Positions 9,650-20,320 of a stretch of DNA of 64,000 bases are shown here, piece after piece. Position 1 is the stretch's first letter; every line of letters starts with the position of its first letter. The DNA comes from Rhodoblastus sphagnicola (GTDB lineage Bacteria; Pseudomonadota; Alphaproteobacteria; Rhizobiales; Beijerinckiaceae), in assembly GCF_002937075.1 (NCBI RefSeq), contig NZ_NHSJ01000057.1:62001-126000 (forward strand), read 5' to 3'. A model generated the notes under the pieces. The model worked only from the letters and a program-made list of their open reading frames with translations, had not been told where the DNA came from and made no database searches. A program made the translations under genes and the position numbers.

Positions 9650-10180
9650 TCATTTGATCAACGCCATCGCTTGGCGGAAGCGCGGATGCTCGGCGGTTTC
9701 AAGCCATTCGAAGGCGACCATTTCGGTGGTGACGATCTCGGCGCCGTGGCGCGCCATGCGCCGGATCGCGGCTTCCTTGTCTTCCGGCTTGCGCGAGCCG
9801 ATGGCGTCGCGCGCCACGAACACTTTTCGCGAGGCGGCGAGCAGGCCGAGCACGGTCTGCAAAACGCAGACATGCGCCTCGCAGCCGGTGACGATGACAT
9901 GGGCGTCGGCGGGGATGCGTTCGACAAAACCGGCTTCGCGGCAGACGTCGAACGAGAATTTGGCGACCACATCGCCCTCGACCGGCAGCGCTTCGACGGT
10001 CGAGCCCAGGCGCGTCGGATTCTGCTCGGTGACGAGGTGGGGGACATTGAGCAGCCTGGCGATTTCGATGAGTTTTGCGGCGTTGCGGATCGCCGCCTCG
10101 CCGTCGTGGATCGCCGGCATCAGCCGCGCCTGGAAGTCGATGACGAGCAGCAGGGCGCGTTTCGGGTCTATGGTCAGCAT
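9650..10180 (-). CDS. Isochorismatase-family cysteine hydrolase
   Basis: 176 residues from ATG 10180. That start is preceded by GAGGAC at good spacing, whereas the in-frame ATG at 10192 has only CGAG. Family features are the N-terminal Asp in LLVIDFQARLMP, a Lys in AKFSFDV and the nucleophile Cys in VTGCEAHVCV. Such proteins (nicotinamidase, YcaC, isochorismatase-like) cleave amide or ether bonds through that Cys. The closest pattern is the YcaC/nicotinamidase-like group with no assigned substrate. Neighbours give no pathway clue; the upstream CorC gene ends 47 bases before it on the same strand. Confidence 0.86.
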   Translation of the reverse strand: MLTIDPKRALLLVIDFQARLMPAIHDGEAAIRNAAKLIEIARLLNVPHLVTEQNPTRLGSTVEALPVEGDVVAKFSFDVCREAGFVERIPADAHVIVTGCEAHVCVLQTVLGLLAASRKVFVARDAIGSRKPEDKEAAIRRMARHGAEIVTTEMVAFEWLETAEHPRFRQAMALIK

Positions 10181-10226
10181 GGATGTCCTCATCTCGCGTG
10201 CGAAGGCCGCCGCCCCCGCCGCACCG

Positions 10227-11531
10227 CTACTTCCGCCCCTCCGCTTCCGGCGCGGAGGTGATCCGCAGCAGCGTGATGCGGTTCTTCTGCTTGCGTAAAA
10301 CCTCGAAGCGGAAGCCGTGGAACTGGAACTGCTGGCCCTGGTCGGGGATGGCCCGCGCCTCGTGAATCACTAGGCCGGCTATGGTGGTCGCCTCTTCGTC
10401 CGGCAATTCCCAGCCCAAGAAGCGGTTGATGTCGCGGATCGGCGCCGAGCCGTCGGCCAGCACCGAGCCGTCGGGCTGGCGGCGCACGCCGATCAGGGCG
10501 ACGTCGTGCTCGTCGCGGATGTCGCCGACGATCTCCTCCAGAATGTCCTCAAGCGTCACCAGCCCCTGCACGTCGCCATATTCGTCCACCACCAGGGCGA
10601 AATGGGTTTTGCGCTTGCGGAACGCCTGCAACTGCTCCTCAAGCCCGGTGGTCTCCGGCACGAACCAGGGTTCGGTCACGATGGCGTCGAGCTTGACCTT
10701 GGCGATGTCGCAGCCGGATTCCGCGAGAACCCGCAGGAAATCGCGGGCGTGCAGCACGCCGACGAAATTGTCGGGATTGTCGCGCCACAGCGGAATGCGG
10801 GTATAGGGCGAGGACACCACTTCGTTGAGGATGTCCGCCGGCGGGGCGTCGGCGTCGATGGTCGCCATTTTGGTGCGGTGGACCATGACGTCGGACACGA
10901 CCAGTTCCTTCAGGTCGAGCAGGCCGCCGAACATGTCGCGGTCGCTCTTGTCGACGCCGCCCTCCCTGTGCATCAGATCGACGGCGCTTTTCAGCTCCTC
11001 CTGCGCCGTCAGCAGATGGACGGCGGCGCCGGGCCGCAGCCCCGCGAGATAGAGCACGCCGCGCACGATTCCCTCGACGATGAACAGGATCGGGCCGAAC
11101 AGCGCGACGAAAATGGCGACGACCCGCGCCACCGCCAGCGAGAAACTGTCGGGATAGTTGATCGCGACCGTTTTCGGCATGACCTCGGCGAAGATCAGCA
11201 GCAGCACGGTCATGGTCGCGGTGGCGTAGATCGCGCCCTCGGGGCCGGCCAGCGCCACCAGAACCGTGGTGAGAAAGGCCGAGGCGCCGATGTTGACCAT
11301 CGTGTTGCCAAGCAGCATGGCCCCGATCAGACGGTCGCGGCCGGCGAGCAGCCGCAGCACGGTTTTCGCCCGCGCGTCGCCCTGTTTCTCCAGCGCGTGC
11401 ATCCGCGCGCGCGAGGCCGCCGTCATCGCCGTTTCCGAGGCGGCGAACAGGGCCGACAGCAGGATGCAGGCCAGCAGGATCACGACGGCGACCCAGATGT
11501 TCACCGGCAGGGGTTCGCCCGAGCCATGCAT
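10227..11531 (-). CDS. CorC/HlyC family (CNNM-CBS) membrane protein
   Basis: 434 residues. The N-terminal DUF21/CNNM domain (about 10-190) has hydrophobic segments and the conserved FAEVMPKTVA; then a CBS pair (about 205-335, including VVDEYGDVQGLVTLEDILEE) and a C-terminal CorC_HlyC domain (about 350-425, with SAPIRDINRFLGWELP). Members are linked to Mg2+/Co2+ resistance or efflux and were historically called hemolysins. It starts seven bases after the aroKB stop on the same strand, so it is probably translated from the same transcript. Confidence 0.9.
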   Translation of the reverse strand: MHGSGEPLPVNIWVAVVILLACILLSALFAASETAMTAASRARMHALEKQGDARAKTVLRLLAGRDRLIGAMLLGNTMVNIGASAFLTTVLVALAGPEGAIYATATMTVLLLIFAEVMPKTVAINYPDSFSLAVARVVAIFVALFGPILFIVEGIVRGVLYLAGLRPGAAVHLLTAQEELKSAVDLMHREGGVDKSDRDMFGGLLDLKELVVSDVMVHRTKMATIDADAPPADILNEVVSSPYTRIPLWRDNPDNFVGVLHARDFLRVLAESGCDIAKVKLDAIVTEPWFVPETTGLEEQLQAFRKRKTHFALVVDEYGDVQGLVTLEDILEEIVGDIRDEHDVALIGVRRQPDGSVLADGSAPIRDINRFLGWELPDEEATTIAGLVIHEARAIPDQGQQFQFHGFRFEVLRKQKNRITLLRITSAPEAEGRK

Positions 11532-11537
11532 GGGGAC

Positions 11538-13298
11538 TCAGGCTCCGTTTCGCAATTCGTCTTCAAGAAACGAACGCACCTTCTCGACGTCCACATTCTT
11601 GGCGATAAAGCTTTGGCCGATGTCGCGCGCCAGAATGAAGGTAAGGGCGCCGCGCTTGACCTTTTTGTCTTGCGCCATGGCGTCCAGAATCTCCTTGGCG
11701 TCGACGCCCGTCGGCAAGACCTCGGGGATGCGCGTCGGCAGGCCGACGGCGCGCAGATGCGCCTCCACCCGCTCGGCGGCCTCGGGCGGGCAAAAACCCT
11801 CGCGCGCGGAAAAACGGAAGGCGCAGGCGACGCCCACGGCCACGCCCTCGCCATGGACGAGGCGGGACGAATCATAGCCGACGATTTTTTCCAGCGCGTG
11901 GCCAAAGGTGTGGCCGAGATTGAGCAAGGCGCGGTCGCCCTGCTCGGTCTCGTCGCGCGCCACGACGGCCGCCTTGGCCTCGCAGGAGACGGCGATGGCG
12001 TGCTCAAGCTCCGGGCCGCGTCCGAACACCGCCGGCCAGTGCTTTTCCAGCCAGTCGAAGAAATCCGGCCGGTCGATCAGGCCATATTTGACCATTTCGG
12101 CATAGCCGGCGGCGAATTCGCGCGGCGGCAGGGTGGCGAGACTGCCGGTGTCGGCCAGCACCAGCGCCGGCTGGTGGAAGGCGCCGACCAGATTCTTGCC
12201 CTGCGCGGTGTTGACGCCGGTCTTGCCGCCGACCGAGGAATCGACCTGCGACAGCACAGTGGTGGGAATCTGCACGAAATTCATGCCGCGCCGCAGGCTG
12301 GCGGCGGCAAAGCCGGTGAGATCGCCGATGACGCCGCCGCCGAGCGCGACCAGCAGGTCGCCGCGCTCCATGCGCGCCTCCAGCGCCGCCTCGCACAATT
12401 GTTGGAAATGCGCGAAGGTCTTGGTCGATTCGCCGGCGGGCAGGATGAGGCGGTCGTGGCGAATTCCGGCCTGTTCCAGACTCGCTTCGAGCGGCGCCAG
12501 CCAGAGCGCGCCGACATGGGCGTCGGTGACGATGAACACGCTTGCGCCCGGCGCGAGTTGCGCGATGCGGGCGCCGGCGGTGGCGATCAGGTCCGGGCCG
12601 ATCAGAATGTCATAGGAGCGGTCGCCGAGCGCGACCGCGACCCGCGCCGCCGGAGGAGGGAGGACAAGCGTGTTCATTTCGGCTGAAAAATCTCCTTGCC
12701 TGGCCAGATGCGCGTCGAGCGCCTGGATGATTTCCTCGACAATGGTCTCGTGGGCGACATCGCGCGAATGCGCGGCGATATCGGCTTCGGCGTAGATGGG
12801 ATAGCGCTGCTCGATCAGGTTGCGCATCACCCCTTCGGGGTCGGCGTTCTGGAGCAGCGGCCGGGTCGGCCGTTTGCGCACCCGCCGCATCAGCACGGCG
12901 AATTCGGCGTGCAGCCAGATCGAAACGGCGCGCTCCCGGATCAGGTCGCGCGTGCGCGCATCGATGAAGGCGCCCCCGCCGGTGGCGATGACGCGCTCGC
13001 CCTCGCCGATCAGCCGCGCCAGCACGCGCCGCTCGCCCTCGCGGAAATAGGGCTCGCCATGCGAGGCGAAGATTTCGGCTATGGTCAGCCGGTGCGCCGT
13101 CTCGATCTCGTGGTCGGAATCGACGAAGGCGAGGCCAAGCCGTTGCGCCAGCCGTTTCCCGATCGAGGTCTTGCCCGATCCCATCATGCCGACGAGCACA
13201 ATGGGTCGTCCGGCGAGCGCGCCGACGATGTTTTCCGCGTGCGAATCCCGCGCCGACGGCGGGGCGTCCGGCGTCGGGGCGATGACTTGATCCGACAT
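11538..13298 (-). CDS. aroKB: Bifunctional shikimate kinase / 3-dehydroquinate synthase fusion
   Basis: 586 residues in one uninterrupted frame. Residues about 25-200 are shikimate kinase: P-loop GMMGSGKTSIGK at 37-48, DSDHEIE for shikimate/Mg2+ and the lid region KRPTRPLLQ. Residues about 208-586 are 3-dehydroquinate synthase: GGGVIGDLTGFAA, VDSSVGGKTGVNT and the metal-ligand region LGHTFGHALE. It would therefore carry out steps 2 and 5 of the shikimate pathway in the cytoplasm. In most bacteria aroK and aroB are adjacent separate genes. An internal ATG at 12677 begins a normal-length AroB and is preceded by AAGGAG 14 bases upstream, so separate AroB production remains possible. Divergent from the xerD operon. 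Confidence 0.93.
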   Translation of the reverse strand: MSDQVIAPTPDAPPSARDSHAENIVGALAGRPIVLVGMMGSGKTSIGKRLAQRLGLAFVDSDHEIETAHRLTIAEIFASHGEPYFREGERRVLARLIGEGERVIATGGGAFIDARTRDLIRERAVSIWLHAEFAVLMRRVRKRPTRPLLQNADPEGVMRNLIEQRYPIYAEADIAAHSRDVAHETIVEEIIQALDAHLARQGDFSAEMNTLVLPPPAARVAVALGDRSYDILIGPDLIATAGARIAQLAPGASVFIVTDAHVGALWLAPLEASLEQAGIRHDRLILPAGESTKTFAHFQQLCEAALEARMERGDLLVALGGGVIGDLTGFAAASLRRGMNFVQIPTTVLSQVDSSVGGKTGVNTAQGKNLVGAFHQPALVLADTGSLATLPPREFAAGYAEMVKYGLIDRPDFFDWLEKHWPAVFGRGPELEHAIAVSCEAKAAVVARDETEQGDRALLNLGHTFGHALEKIVGYDSSRLVHGEGVAVGVACAFRFSAREGFCPPEAAERVEAHLRAVGLPTRIPEVLPTGVDAKEILDAMAQDKKVKRGALTFILARDIGQSFIAKNVDVEKVRSFLEDELRNGA

Positions 13299-13386
13299 AG
13301 TCGTTATGTACTATCATGCCGCGTCGCCGAAAATAAGCGGCGGCGGCGTGAAATCTTGAAGACAAGAATGTTGAAGGTCTTCCGAC

Positions 13387-13530
13387 ATGCCCAGTTTGTT
13401 GCGCCTGGTTTTTCTCATCGGTCTGTTGTGCGGACTGGTTTTCGTCGCCACGGCGGCGCTGGTGGCCTTTGTCGAGCCGCAACCGCGCGAGATGAGCCAG
13501 ACGATCAAGCCCGACCTGCTCAACAAATGA
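13387..13530 (+). CDS. Small single-pass membrane protein preceding xerD
   Basis: 47 residues: an N-terminal hydrophobic helix (LVFLIGLLCGLVFVATAAL) and a short tail EPQPREMSQTIKPDLLNK. I recall comparable small proteins with a PREM..TI tail upstream of xerD in other Hyphomicrobiales, which supports a real gene; this needs a database check. The stop TGA overlaps the xerD start as ATGA, implying translational coupling. Function unknown; an inner-membrane location with the tail on one side is predicted. Confidence 0.75.
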   Translation: MPSLLRLVFLIGLLCGLVFVATAALVAFVEPQPREMSQTIKPDLLNK

Positions 13531-14519
13531 GCGTGAAACCGGGCGGGACGGCGGGCGCGCCGCCCCTGCTGTCGGATTTCCTCGACCTGCTCGCCGCCGA
13601 GCGCGGCGCCGCGAAAAACACGCTCGAAGCCTATCGGGCCGATATCACCGATTATCTGGCGCATCTGACCGCCCGCGCGCGCGGGCCGCTCGACGCCGAT
13701 ATCGAGGACATCCGCGACCATCTCGCCGCTCTGGCGCAGGCGAAGCTGAAGCCTTCGTCCACCGCGCGCAAACTCTCGGCCATCCGACAGTTCCACCGCT
13801 TTCTCGCGGCCGAGGACCATCGCGCCGACGATCCCGCCGCTTTGCTCGAAGGACCGCGCCAGGGCCGGCGCCTGCCAAAAATCCTCACCGTCGCCCAGGT
13901 GGACCGGCTGCTGGGCGTGATCCGCGAGGGCCTCGACGACCCCGACCGTCCCAAGGGCGACCTTTTGCGCGCGCGCCGCGCGGCCTGTCTGATGGAAGTG
14001 CTGTACGCCTCGGGCCTGCGCGTGTCGGAACTGGTGTCGCTGCCGTTTTCCGCCGCGAAACTGGCGGAAAAATCCTCGTCGGAGGGCGGCGGCTTCCTCA
14101 CCATCAAGGGCAAGGGCGGACGCGAGCGTCTGGCGCCGCTGACGCCGGCGGCGCGCGAGGCCATCCTGTCCTATCGCGACCTCCTGCTGGAGCTGCAACC
14201 CGGCGCCGCGAAACAGAAATGGCTGTTCCCGTCCGAGGGCGAAAGCGGCCACCTGACCCGGCAGGTGTTCGCCAGGGAGTTGAAAATGCTGGCGAGCGCG
14301 GCCGGTCTGCCGTCGGACAAGGTCAGTCCCCACGTCTTGCGCCATGCTTTCGCCAGCCACCTGCTGCAAAACGGCGCCGATTTACGTATCGTCCAGGAGT
14401 TGCTCGGTCATGCGGATATAGCGACGACGCAGATTTACACGCATGTACTGGACGAAAGACTGAAAGCGATGGTCCGCGATCTTCACCCCCTCAATGACGA
14501 GGCGGATGAGGGCGATTAA
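13527..14519 (+). CDS. xerD: Site-specific tyrosine recombinase XerD
   Basis: 330 residues from ATG 13527, overlapping the preceding stop by ATGA; the frame is open much further upstream, but this start matches XerD length and the coupling. It has the N-terminal SAM-like core-binding domain (about 10-105) and the catalytic domain with Arg in LYASGLRVSELVSLP, a Lys hairpin IKGKGGRERLAPL, HVLRHAFASHLL, and LLGHADIATTQIYTH containing the last His and nucleophile Tyr. XerD works with XerC at dif to resolve chromosome dimers; XerC is not in the window. XerC and XerD are similar, and the pairing with aroK/aroB is typical for xerD in Hyphomicrobiales. Confidence 0.92.
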   Translation: MSVKPGGTAGAPPLLSDFLDLLAAERGAAKNTLEAYRADITDYLAHLTARARGPLDADIEDIRDHLAALAQAKLKPSSTARKLSAIRQFHRFLAAEDHRADDPAALLEGPRQGRRLPKILTVAQVDRLLGVIREGLDDPDRPKGDLLRARRAACLMEVLYASGLRVSELVSLPFSAAKLAEKSSSEGGGFLTIKGKGGRERLAPLTPAAREAILSYRDLLLELQPGAAKQKWLFPSEGESGHLTRQVFARELKMLASAAGLPSDKVSPHVLRHAFASHLLQNGADLRIVQELLGHADIATTQIYTHVLDERLKAMVRDLHPLNDEADEGD

Positions 14520-14620
14520 TCCGCAAATCGAGCGAATGATAACAATCTCTTTATTAATCCCTCATAGGTTGTGTTTTACTCGAATGCAACTCAAGCAGAT
14601 CCGCGCTCGGGGGAGCCTCA

Positions 14621-16108
14621 ATGAATATTTTCGGTTTCGGCAATGATTCGCTTTATCGGGCGGCGTTTGAGGCGCTCGATCACTCGCGGGCGGTGATCCA
14701 GTTCAGCCCCGACGGATCGATCATCACGGCCAACAAACATTTCCTCGATGTCATGGGCTATCGCCTTGAGGAAATCGTCGGCCAGAAACATGCGTTTTTC
14801 GTCGATCCGCGCGAGCGCGACAGCGCCGAATATCGCGCCTTCTGGGACGAATTGCGCGCGGGCAAGGTCCAGCGCGCCGATTTCAAGCGCATCGGCAAAT
14901 CCGGCGCGCCCTTGTGGATTCAGGCGACCTATAACCCTTTGCTGGACAGGAACGGCAAAGTGTTCCGGGTGATCGAATTCGCCGCCGACGTGACCAAGGA
15001 AAAGCTGGAAGCCGCCTTCGCCAAGGACCAGATCGCGGCGATCAACCGCTCGCAGGCGGTGATCGAATTCGAGATCGATGGCCGCATCGTCAACGCCAAC
15101 GCGAATTTCCTGGCCGCGACCGGGCATAGACTGGATGAACTTGTCGGCCAGCATCATTCCATATTGATCGATCCCGCCGAGCGCGCCACCGACGCCTATC
15201 GCGCCTTCTGGGCGCGGCTCGGTCGCGGCGAATTTTTCTCCGGCCAGTTCCGCCGCATCGGCAAGGGCGGCCGGGAAGTCTGGATTCAGGGCTCCTACAA
15301 TCCGATCCTTGACCTTGAAGGCAAGCCGGTCAGGGTGGTGAAATTCTGCACCAACATTACCGAACAGGTTCTGGCCCAAAAGCGGCGCGAGGACATTTTC
15401 CGGCAGGTGGAAAGCCAGATCGGCGGCATGACCGAATCGGTCTCCTCGGTCTCGCATGAAGCGGTCGAGGCCGCCGCCGCCTCCAACCAGGCCTCCGGCA
15501 ATGTGCAGGCGGTCGCCGCCGGCGCCGAGGAGCTGTCCGCCTCGTTCCAGGAAATCGCCCGCCAGGTGGAGCACGCGGGGGAAATCGCGCAAAAGGCGGT
15601 CGCGGAAGCCGCCGCCGCTGTCGGTCTGGTGGAGGGCCTGTCCAGCGATGCGCAAAAGATCGGCGAAATCGTCGCCCTGATCAATGAAATCGCCGCGCAA
15701 ACCAATCTGCTGGCGCTCAACGCCACCATCGAGGCGGCGCGCGCGGGCGAGGCCGGGCGCGGCTTCGCCGTGGTCGCCACCGAGGTCAAGATGCTGGCCA
15801 CCCGCACCGCCAGGGCCACCGAGGAAATCGGCGCGCAAGTGTCCTCGGTGCGCCACTCGACCGCCAGCGTCTCCCGCGCGATCGAAAGCATTGGCGAGGT
15901 CATCGCCACCATCGACAAGATCACCGCCGCCATTTCCGGCTCGGTTCAGGCGCAAAGCGAAGTCACCACGGATATTTCCGAGAACATGCAGGTGGCCTCC
16001 AAGGGCGTTGACGCCATCACCAGCTCGATGAACGCCATCGCCGAAGCCACGGTGAAGATCGACACGGCGGCGAAATCGGTGCGCGAAATCTCAAGTCAAG
16101 CCGCCTGA
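14621..16108 (+). CDS. Soluble chemoreceptor with two PAS domains
   Basis: 495 residues without membrane segments. Two tandem PAS domains (about 10-125 and 130-250) are closely related; each contains a VGQ[KH]H motif and ends with a PAC-like segment ([24 protein letters not shown]). The rest is a methyl-accepting signalling domain with the hairpin tip [21 protein letters not shown]. This architecture resembles cytoplasmic energy or redox receptors that bind heme or flavin in PAS, but the cofactor cannot be read from sequence. It is followed 78 bases later by two membrane receptors, forming a three-receptor array; no che genes are nearby. Confidence 0.93.
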   Translation: MNIFGFGNDSLYRAAFEALDHSRAVIQFSPDGSIITANKHFLDVMGYRLEEIVGQKHAFFVDPRERDSAEYRAFWDELRAGKVQRADFKRIGKSGAPLWIQATYNPLLDRNGKVFRVIEFAADVTKEKLEAAFAKDQIAAINRSQAVIEFEIDGRIVNANANFLAATGHRLDELVGQHHSILIDPAERATDAYRAFWARLGRGEFFSGQFRRIGKGGREVWIQGSYNPILDLEGKPVRVVKFCTNITEQVLAQKRREDIFRQVESQIGGMTESVSSVSHEAVEAAAASNQASGNVQAVAAGAEELSASFQEIARQVEHAGEIAQKAVAEAAAAVGLVEGLSSDAQKIGEIVALINEIAAQTNLLALNATIEAARAGEAGRGFAVVATEVKMLATRTARATEEIGAQVSSVRHSTASVSRAIESIGEVIATIDKITAAISGSVQAQSEVTTDISENMQVASKGVDAITSSMNAIAEATVKIDTAAKSVREISSQAA

Positions 16109-16186
16109 GCGCGGGCAAGCCCGCAGCAACCCACGAATGTTACTGAACTTGCAAGTCAGATCCTCGATTGTGAAACAGAGAAAGAC

Positions 16187-17884
16187 ATGAACATCTGGCG
16201 CGACCTGAAAATAGGGAAGAAGCTTATCGTGGTGCTGGCCGCGCTCGTTCTCGTCAGCGCCGGCATTGGCGGCGTCGCCCTGACGCAGATGGCGGCGGTT
16301 AACGCCAAGGCGGCTGACATCCGCGACAATTGGCTGCCCTCGGTCGCCCAGATCGGCAAGCTGCGGCTCTCCCTCGCCCGCATCTCCCGCGCGCAGGCGA
16401 ATGTGTTGCTGGTGTTGGGCGCGAAGCACGAGTCCGAAGCCGCGCTGGCCGGGTTCGAGAAGGCCGTGGCCGATGTCGAACAGGCCTATGCCGCCTACAA
16501 GCCCTTGATCACCCCCAATAGCGAGGACGGGGTTCTGATGGGCCAGTTCGACCGGCTTTGGTCGGAATTCCGTCAGCATGCGCGGGCCACGATCGCACAG
16601 GCCAAGGCGGGCGATGTCGATGGCGCGATTGACGATTACGGCGCCGGCACGGATCAGCTGCGTTTGAAAATTCAGGATGTGCTTGGCAAGGATGTGGAGT
16701 TCAACGAAGCCTCCGGCAAGAAATCCGCCGACGAAGGCGCGGCGGTTTACGATTCCGCCAAACTGATCCTGCTCGGCGCGCTTGCGCTCGCCGCCGCGCT
16801 TGGCGCTCTGTCCGGCTTTGCCTTGACCTCCGGCGTGTCCGGCCCGCTGGGCCGCGCCTCGGCAGCGGTCGAACGGCTGGCGCACGGCGATCTCAATGTC
16901 GAAATCAGCCACGACGGTCGCGCCGATGAAGTGGGCGGGCTGATGAAGGCTCTTGTGGTGTTCAAGGCCAATATGCTGCAAAGCCGCCAGCTTGAGGCCG
17001 ATGCGGCGAAAGCCCAGGGCCGCGTCGAGGGCGAACGCCGCGCCCAGGCGTTGAAAATGGCCGAGGATTTCGACCGCAACGTCAACGCCATCGTCTCCGA
17101 AGTCGCCAGGGCCGCCGCCGAATTCCAGGGCGCGTCGCGAATCCTGAGCGATTCCGCCGTCGAAACCGCCAGCCAGGCCAGGACGGTCGCGGAAGCGTCC
17201 GAAAGCTCCTCCGCCAATATCGGTTCGGTGGCCTCCGCGACCGAGCAGCTCACCTATTCGGTGCAGGAGATCAACGGCCAGGTCAACCAGTCCAGGCAAA
17301 TCGCCAGCGAGTCCGCCGCCCAGGCCGAAAAGACCGACGCGCAGATGCGTGAACTCGCCGCCGCCGCCGACAAGATCGGCGGCATCGTCAGCCTGATCTC
17401 GGACATAGCCGGACAGACCAACATGCTCGCGCTCAACGCCACCATAGAGGCGGCGCGCGCGGGCGAGGCCGGACGCGGCTTCGCGGTCGTGGCGCAGGAG
17501 GTGAAATCCCTGGCCGAGCAGACCAGCCGCGCCACCGCCGATATCGCCGCCCAGATCGGCGACATCCAGACCACGACACAGCGCGCGGCGCAGAACATTT
17601 CGGCCATCGTGCGCACGACGGAAGAAACCAACCGCGTCGCCCAGACCATCGCCGCCGCCGTTGGCCAGCAGGGCGAGGCGACCTCCGAAATCGCCCGCAA
17701 TGTCCAGCAGGCGTCGAAGGGCGCGCAGGCGGTGACCGACAATATCGGCGGCGTGCTGTCGGCCGCGCAACATTCCTCCGCCGCCTCGACGCAAATGCTC
17801 GCCTCGGCGCAAACGCTGTCGCAGCAGGCGGATCGCCTGCGCAAGGAAGTGGATTCGTTCCTGGCGACGGTGCGCGCCGCCTGA
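16187..17884 (+). CDS. Membrane chemoreceptor (methyl-accepting chemotaxis protein), copy 1
   Basis: 565 residues. TM1 about 11-33, a periplasmic four-helix-bundle-type sensor (about 34-190), TM2 about 192-214, HAMP to about 268, then the signalling domain with tip [20 protein letters not shown]. It senses an unknown ligand and signals through CheA/CheW. The C-terminus ends FLATVRAA with no CheR-tethering pentapeptide. It is the same length as the next gene and nearly identical to it in the signalling half, so the two arose by tandem duplication. Confidence 0.95.
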   Translation: MNIWRDLKIGKKLIVVLAALVLVSAGIGGVALTQMAAVNAKAADIRDNWLPSVAQIGKLRLSLARISRAQANVLLVLGAKHESEAALAGFEKAVADVEQAYAAYKPLITPNSEDGVLMGQFDRLWSEFRQHARATIAQAKAGDVDGAIDDYGAGTDQLRLKIQDVLGKDVEFNEASGKKSADEGAAVYDSAKLILLGALALAAALGALSGFALTSGVSGPLGRASAAVERLAHGDLNVEISHDGRADEVGGLMKALVVFKANMLQSRQLEADAAKAQGRVEGERRAQALKMAEDFDRNVNAIVSEVARAAAEFQGASRILSDSAVETASQARTVAEASESSSANIGSVASATEQLTYSVQEINGQVNQSRQIASESAAQAEKTDAQMRELAAAADKIGGIVSLISDIAGQTNMLALNATIEAARAGEAGRGFAVVAQEVKSLAEQTSRATADIAAQIGDIQTTTQRAAQNISAIVRTTEETNRVAQTIAAAVGQQGEATSEIARNVQQASKGAQAVTDNIGGVLSAAQHSSAASTQMLASAQTLSQQADRLRKEVDSFLATVRAA

Positions 17885-17941
17885 CAGGCGGTCGGCGTTC
17901 GCGCTCTGCCCGCTGGATTGCCCTTACGATAAGGCGAAAAA

Positions 17942-19639
17942 ATGAAATTCTGGCGTGACCTGAGCATTGGCAGGAAGATTGTCGGGGCGCTCGCCGCCCT
18001 GACCCTGATCGTCGCCGCACTCGGCGGCGTCGCCTGGACGCAGATGGCGGACATCAACACAAAGGCGGCCGATGTCCGCGACAACTGGCTGCCCTCGGTT
18101 GGGCAGATCGGGACGTTGCGCCACACGCTGTCGCGGCTCGCCCGTGCGCAGTCCGAGGCCATGCTGGCGCTGAATTTCAACAAGGATCCGGAAACCGCGC
18201 TGACCAAGTTCGACAAGACGATCGAAGAGGTCGAGAAGGCCCATGCCGCTTACAAGCCGCTCATAACCCGCAACAGCGAGGACGAAGTCCTGATGGGCGA
18301 GTTCGCGAAGCTCTGGCCCGAGTTCTCAGGCCATTCGCGCGCCATCATGCAACGCGCGCGCTCCGGCGACATCGAAGGCGCCTACGAGGATTACAGAGGT
18401 TCCGCGTCGGCGCAACGCGCCCGCTTGCAGGAAATCCTGGAGAAGGACAGCGCCTTCAACCGCAACGAAGGCAAGAAGGCCGCGGATGCGGGCGAGGCCG
18501 TTTACAGGTCCGCGCGTTTCATCTTGCTCGGCGCCCTGCTGCTCGCCGCCCTCATCGCCGCCGCCGCCGCGCTGGCGATCGTCGGAAGCGTGGTGCGGCC
18601 GCTCGGTCGCGCCTCCGAAGCGGTGGAACGGCTCGCCAGGGGTGATGTCGACGTCGATATCGTCGATGACGGCCGCGCCGACGAGGTGGGCGGCCTGATG
18701 CGCGCCCTCGCCGTGTTCAAGTCCAACATGGCGCAGACCCGCCAACTCGAAGCCGAGGCCGCCGGAAACCAGGCGCGCGCCGGGGAAGAACGCCGCGCCC
18801 ATGCGCAGAAAATGGCCGAGGATTTCGACCGCAACGTCAACGCCATCGTCGCCGAGGTCGCCAAGGCCGCCAGCGAATTCCAGGGCACGGCGCGAATCCT
18901 GAGCGATGCCGCCGTCGAAACCGCCAGACAGGCCAGGACCGTTTCGGAAGCCTCCGAAAGCTCCGCCGCCAGTATCGGCTCGGTGGCCTCCGCGACGGAG
19001 GAACTCACCTATTCGGTCCAGGAGATCAATGGCCAGGTCGGCCACTCCAGGCAGATGGCCGGCGAGTCCGCCGCCCAGGCCGAAAAGACCGACGGGCAGA
19101 TGCGCGAACTCAGCCTCGCCGCCGACAAGATCGGCGGCATCGTCAATCTGATCTCGGACATAGCCGGACAGACCAATATGCTCGCGCTCAACGCCACCAT
19201 AGAGGCGGCGCGGGCCGGCGAGGCGGGACGCGGCTTCGCGGTCGTGGCGCAGGAGGTGAAATCCCTGGCCGAGCAGACCAGCCGCGCCACCGCCGATATC
19301 GCCGCCCAGATCGGCGACATCCAGACCACGGCGCAGCGGGCGGCGCAGAACATTTCCGGCATTGCGCGCACGACGGAGGAAAGCAACCGGGTCGCCACGA
19401 CCATCGCCGCCGCCGTGTCCCAGCAGGGCGAGGCGACTTCGGAAATCGCCCGCAATGTCCAGCAGGCGTCGAAGGGCGCGCAGGCGGTCGCCGAAAATAT
19501 CGGCGGCGTGCTCTCGGCCGCGCAAAATTCCTCGGCCGCATCGACGCAAATGCTCGCCTCGGCGCAGACGCTGGAGCAACAATCGGACCGCCTGCGCCGC
19601 GAGGTGGATTGTTTCCTCGCGGGCGTGCGCGCGGCTTAG
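17942..19639 (+). CDS. Membrane chemoreceptor (methyl-accepting chemotaxis protein), copy 2
   Basis: 565 residues, same layout as its upstream neighbour: [13 protein letters not shown] start, TM1 near 11-33, four-helix-bundle sensor, TM2 near 192-214, HAMP and a signalling domain with the same tip. Long stretches of the cytoplasmic half are identical to copy 1, while the sensor half differs at many positions (for example [13 protein letters not shown] here against [13 protein letters not shown]). This suggests recent duplication with changing or relaxed ligand specificity, or gene conversion holding the signalling half constant. Confidence 0.95.
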   Translation: MKFWRDLSIGRKIVGALAALTLIVAALGGVAWTQMADINTKAADVRDNWLPSVGQIGTLRHTLSRLARAQSEAMLALNFNKDPETALTKFDKTIEEVEKAHAAYKPLITRNSEDEVLMGEFAKLWPEFSGHSRAIMQRARSGDIEGAYEDYRGSASAQRARLQEILEKDSAFNRNEGKKAADAGEAVYRSARFILLGALLLAALIAAAAALAIVGSVVRPLGRASEAVERLARGDVDVDIVDDGRADEVGGLMRALAVFKSNMAQTRQLEAEAAGNQARAGEERRAHAQKMAEDFDRNVNAIVAEVAKAASEFQGTARILSDAAVETARQARTVSEASESSAASIGSVASATEELTYSVQEINGQVGHSRQMAGESAAQAEKTDGQMRELSLAADKIGGIVNLISDIAGQTNMLALNATIEAARAGEAGRGFAVVAQEVKSLAEQTSRATADIAAQIGDIQTTAQRAAQNISGIARTTEESNRVATTIAAAVSQQGEATSEIARNVQQASKGAQAVAENIGGVLSAAQNSSAASTQMLASAQTLEQQSDRLRREVDCFLAGVRAA

Positions 19640-19696
19640 AGCATTTTCAAGCGAAGCGGACGCGGGTTCTGAACGAGACTCCGCGCAATAGCAAAA

Positions 19697-20320
19697 CTAC
19701 CCGCGCTTGCGCTCCAGCAGGAACATGGCCTGCTCGCCGAGCAGGTTCCAGACAAACCAGGGCGCTTCGTAGCGCATTTGCGCGCCCTCCTTGTCGAGCG
19801 CCATGGAATCGACGATGCGCGCCTCGACCAGTTCGGCCAGGGCGATGAAATCGCGGATCGAGCAGAAGTGGATGTTGGGCGTTTCGTACCAGGCGTAAGT
19901 CAGGTTCGAGGTCACGGGCATGCGACCGCGCGCGGCGATTTGCCAGCGGATGCGCCAATGGCCGAAGTTCGGAAAGGAGACGATGGCGCGCTTGCCGATC
20001 CGCAGCATCTGCTCCAGCACATATTTCGGGTTGCGCGTCGCCTGCAACGTCTGCGACAGGATGACATAATCGAAACCGCCGGTCGGATAATCGGCGAGAT
20101 CGACGTCGGCGTCGCCCTGCACCACCGAAAGCCCCTTGGCGACGCAATCGTTCACGCCCTTTTGCGAAATCTCCATTCCGCGCGCGTCAACCCGCTTGGT
20201 CTCGCTCAGCAGGCGCAAGAGTTCGCCGTCGCCGCAGCCGACGTCGAGCACGCGGGCGCCGTCGGTCACCATGCCGGCGACCAGCAGCAGGTCGATGCGG
20301 GTGGCGGGCTTGGCGTTCAT
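19697..20320 (-). CDS. metW: Methionine biosynthesis protein MetW
   Basis: 207 residues, class I methyltransferase-like fold: [15 protein letters not shown] near the N-terminus binds a nucleotide-like cofactor in the family, followed by [12 protein letters not shown] and [11 protein letters not shown]. MetW accompanies MetX in bacteria using O-acetylhomoserine and is thought to support MetX activity; its exact reaction is not settled. The start overlaps the metX stop by four bases, so the pair is translationally coupled. Confidence 0.93.
   Translation of the reverse strand: MNAKPATRIDLLLVAGMVTDGARVLDVGCGDGELLRLLSETKRVDARGMEISQKGVNDCVAKGLSVVQGDADVDLADYPTGGFDYVILSQTLQATRNPKYVLEQMLRIGKRAIVSFPNFGHWRIRWQIAARGRMPVTSNLTYAWYETPNIHFCSIRDFIALAELVEARIVDSMALDKEGAQMRYEAPWFVWNLLGEQAMFLLERKRG

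Noticed and set aside
14618-19582. Long minus-strand ORFs opposite the three chemoreceptors
   Set aside because: Mirror ORFs without domains; the plus strand carries complete receptor proteins.
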